From Rubritepida sp. (GTDB taxonomy: Bacteria > Pseudomonadota > Alphaproteobacteria > Acetobacterales > Acetobacteraceae), in assembly GCA_028291485.1 (NCBI GenBank), contig JAQGHZ010000669.1, positions 1 to 7,116 on the forward strand: a stretch of DNA of 7,116 nucleotides, read 5' to 3'. Positions 5,499 through 7,116 of the stretch are shown here, piece after piece. Position 1 is the first letter of the stretch; the number at the start of each line of letters is the position of its first letter. The notes under the pieces are model-generated. The model had not been told where the DNA came from and ran no database searches. It saw only the letters and a list, made by a program, of their open reading frames with translations. A program made the position numbers and the translations under genes.

Positions 5499-5990
5499 AT
5501 GTCCTCGCTCACGCATTTCGACGAGGCCGGCCGCGCCGCCATGGTGGACGTGGCGGGCAAGGCGGAGACCGAGCGCCTCGCGGTCGCACGCGCCCGTGTG
5601 GTGATGCAGCCAGCGACGCTGGCACTGATCGCGGAAGGCAAGGCGGGGAAGGGCGACGTGTTCGGCGTCGCGCGGATCGCCGGCATCATGGCGGCCAAGC
5701 GCACCTCCGACCTCATTCCGCTTTGCCACCCGCTGATGCTGACCAAGGTCTCGGTGGACCTCACTGTGGTCGAGCCCGATGTCGTGGAGATCGAGGCGCA
5801 AGTCCGCGTCACCGGCCGCACGGGCGTCGAGATGGAGGCGCTGACGGCCGTCAGTGTCGCGGCGCTGACCGTCTACGACATGGTGAAGGCGGTGGATCGC
5901 GGGATGCGCATCGAGGATGTGCGGCTGGTGCTCAAGGAAGGCGGCAAGTCGGGCCGCTTCGAGGCCGGCAATTTCGAGGCTGGGGCGTGA
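5499..5990 (+). CDS. moaC: Cyclic pyranopterin monophosphate synthase (molybdenum cofactor biosynthesis protein C)
   Basis: MoaC converts 3',8-cyclo-7,8-dihydroGTP, made by MoaA, to cyclic pyranopterin monophosphate, the first stable intermediate of molybdenum cofactor synthesis. The 163 residues align along their length with the E. coli protein as I remember it: LTHFDEAG at 4-11, MVDVAGKAET at 15-24, KGDVF at 51-55, DLIPLCHPLML at 71-81, TGRTGVEMEALTAVSVAALT at 105-124, YDMVKAVD at 126-133, and GGKSGRF at 148-154. The known active-site residues have counterparts in Lys51, His77, Glu111, Glu113, Asp127 and Lys130. The C-terminal tail carries a small duplication, FEAG-N-FEAG. The stop overlaps the moeA start by 4 bases (GTGA), indicating translational coupling. 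Confidence 0.97.
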   Translation: MSSLTHFDEAGRAAMVDVAGKAETERLAVARARVVMQPATLALIAEGKAGKGDVFGVARIAGIMAAKRTSDLIPLCHPLMLTKVSVDLTVVEPDVVEIEAQVRVTGRTGVEMEALTAVSVAALTVYDMVKAVDRGMRIEDVRLVLKEGGKSGRFEAGNFEAGA

Positions 5991-7116
5991 TCTCCGTCGA
6001 CGAGGCGCGCGACCGCATCCTGGTCTCGCTCGGGGCGACCGGGCCCGAGACGGTGCCGCTCGCGGCCGGCTGGAACCGCGTGCTGGCGCGGCCCGTCGCG
6101 GCGCGGCTGACGCAGCCGCCAGCCGATGTTTCCGCCATGGATGGCTATGCCGTGCGCGCGGCCGATGCCACCGAGGGCGCGACGCTGCGGCTCTCCGGCG
6201 CGGCGCCGGCCGGAAAGCCCTTTGCCGGGACAGTCGGCGCGGGCGAGGCGGTGCGCATCTTCACGGGCGGCTTCGTGCCCGAGGGCGCCGACGCCATCCT
6301 CCTCCAGGAGGACGCCACGGCGGCCGAGGGCAGCGTCCGCGTCAACGAGGCGGTCACACTCGGGCGTCACATCCGCCGCCGCGGGCTGGATTTCGCCGAG
6401 GGCGCCGAGCTGCTGCCCGCCGGGCGTCGCCTCACCGCGCGCGACATCGGCCTCGCGGCCGCCGGCAACCATCCCTGGCTCACCGTGCACCGGCGCCCGC
6501 GCATCGGCATCCTCGCGACCGGCGACGAGATCGCGCTGCCGGGCGAGCAGCTGCCTTCCGGCGGCATCGTCAGCTCCAACGCCCATGCGTTGGCCGCCCT
6601 GGTCGCCTCGGGCGGCGGCGAGGCGAGCATCCTGCCCATCGCGCCCGACGATCCCGCGGAGATCGCGGCGCTGGCCGGCAGCGGCGGCTTCGACCTGCTG
6701 GTGACGACCGGCGGGGCCAGCGTCGGCGAGCACGACCTGGTGCAGAAGGCGCTCGGCCAATCAACGACCCCTGGGGGCTTCGTGCTCGACTTCTGGCAGA
6801 TCGCCATGCGCCCCGGAAAGCCGCTGATCTGGGGAAAGCTCGGCGCCGTGCCGGTACTGGGGCTGCCGGGCAACCCGGTCTCCGCGCTGGTCTGCGCGGT
6901 GATCTTCCTGCTGCCGGCCCTGGCGCGGCTCCAGGGCCTCAGCGATACCGCCACCCCCACGATCCGTGCCCTGGCCGGCGTGGACCTGCCGGCGAACGAC
7001 AAGCGCGCCGACCATCTGCGCGCGAAGCTCGTGCCGGGCGAGGGCGGCGAGTGGATCGCCACCCCCGCTTCCCGCCAGGACAGCTCGATGCTGGCGGTGC
7101 TGGCCGGCGCCGATGC
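5987..7116 (+). CDS. moeA: Molybdopterin molybdenumtransferase MoeA, 3' end cut by the window
   Basis: MoeA inserts molybdate into adenylylated molybdopterin to give active molybdenum cofactor. The frame is open from GTG 5987 to the window end (376 full codons); a family length near 400 suggests that a few tens of residues are missing. Motifs in order are SAMDGYAVR at 49-57, IFTGGFVPEGADAI at 91-104, GRHIRRRGLDF at 126-136, GILATGDEI at 174-182, TTGGASVGEHD at 240-250, MRPGKP at 274-279 and GLPGNPVSA at 292-300. These cover MoeA domains I-III, and the C-terminal domain IV begins near residue 325. The GTG start overlaps the moaC stop (GTGA), and the N-terminus ISVDEARDRIL is the normal first helix. 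It is the last gene visible in the trpDC-moaC-moeA unit. In many alphaproteobacteria lexA follows, but that lies outside this window. Confidence 0.96.
   Translation, partial: MISVDEARDRILVSLGATGPETVPLAAGWNRVLARPVAARLTQPPADVSAMDGYAVRAADATEGATLRLSGAAPAGKPFAGTVGAGEAVRIFTGGFVPEGADAILLQEDATAAEGSVRVNEAVTLGRHIRRRGLDFAEGAELLPAGRRLTARDIGLAAAGNHPWLTVHRRPRIGILATGDEIALPGEQLPSGGIVSSNAHALAALVASGGGEASILPIAPDDPAEIAALAGSGGFDLLVTTGGASVGEHDLVQKALGQSTTPGGFVLDFWQIAMRPGKPLIWGKLGAVPVLGLPGNPVSALVCAVIFLLPALARLQGLSDTATPTIRALAGVDLPANDKRADHLRAKLVPGEGGEWIATPASRQDSSMLAVLAGAD

Noticed and set aside
6126..6704. Plus-strand ORF inside moeA
   Set aside because: It is a Ser/Arg/Pro-rich shifted frame. The moeA frame is open through the whole region and carries all family motifs.

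Overview
The window is GC-rich DNA with dense, long ORFs. It most likely comes from an alphaproteobacterium, plausibly of the Acetobacteraceae/Roseomonas type. Two things suggest this. Bug/TctC-family periplasmic binding proteins occur in tandem, which is typical of organisms with many such proteins. The run trpD-trpC-moaC-moeA is a gene order I know from alphaproteobacteria, where lexA often follows. This placement is inference, because no marker gene for taxonomy is present.

Left part (1-1532, + strand): the C-terminal half of one Bug/TctC solute-binding protein, a 104-base gap with a weak hairpin and short repeats, then a second, complete Bug protein. The signal peptide of the second protein is encoded upstream of its first ATG. 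No ATG, GTG or TTG lies in frame before that ATG, so translation probably begins at a rare ATT codon behind a good Shine-Dalgarno sequence.

Middle part (1560-3256, - strand): a membrane-anchored TPR protein (GTG start) followed downstream by a short-chain dehydrogenase/reductase (SDR)-fold protein. The SDR is convergent with the second Bug gene. It keeps the nucleotide-binding glycine motif but appears to have lost the catalytic Tyr, Ser and Asn, keeping only the Lys.

Divergent intergenic region (3257-3577): about 320 bases between the TPR gene and trpD. It holds three tandem copies of a 16-17-base dyad (ACGACC-N4/5-GATCG), two further GCGATC-containing direct repeats, a perfect 9-bp hairpin, and a 10-base repeat shared with the trpD coding start. 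This is the best candidate for uncharacterised regulatory structure in the window.

Right part (3578-7116, + strand): trpD and trpC encode two tryptophan-synthesis steps (anthranilate phosphoribosyltransferase and indole-3-glycerol-phosphate synthase). moaC and moeA encode molybdenum-cofactor synthesis steps. trpD/trpC are 5 bases apart, moaC/moeA overlap by 4 bases, and 86 bases separate trpC from moaC, so all four look like one transcription unit. moeA runs off the window end. No RNA genes, mobile elements or CRISPR arrays were seen, and I see no clear new multi-gene system.
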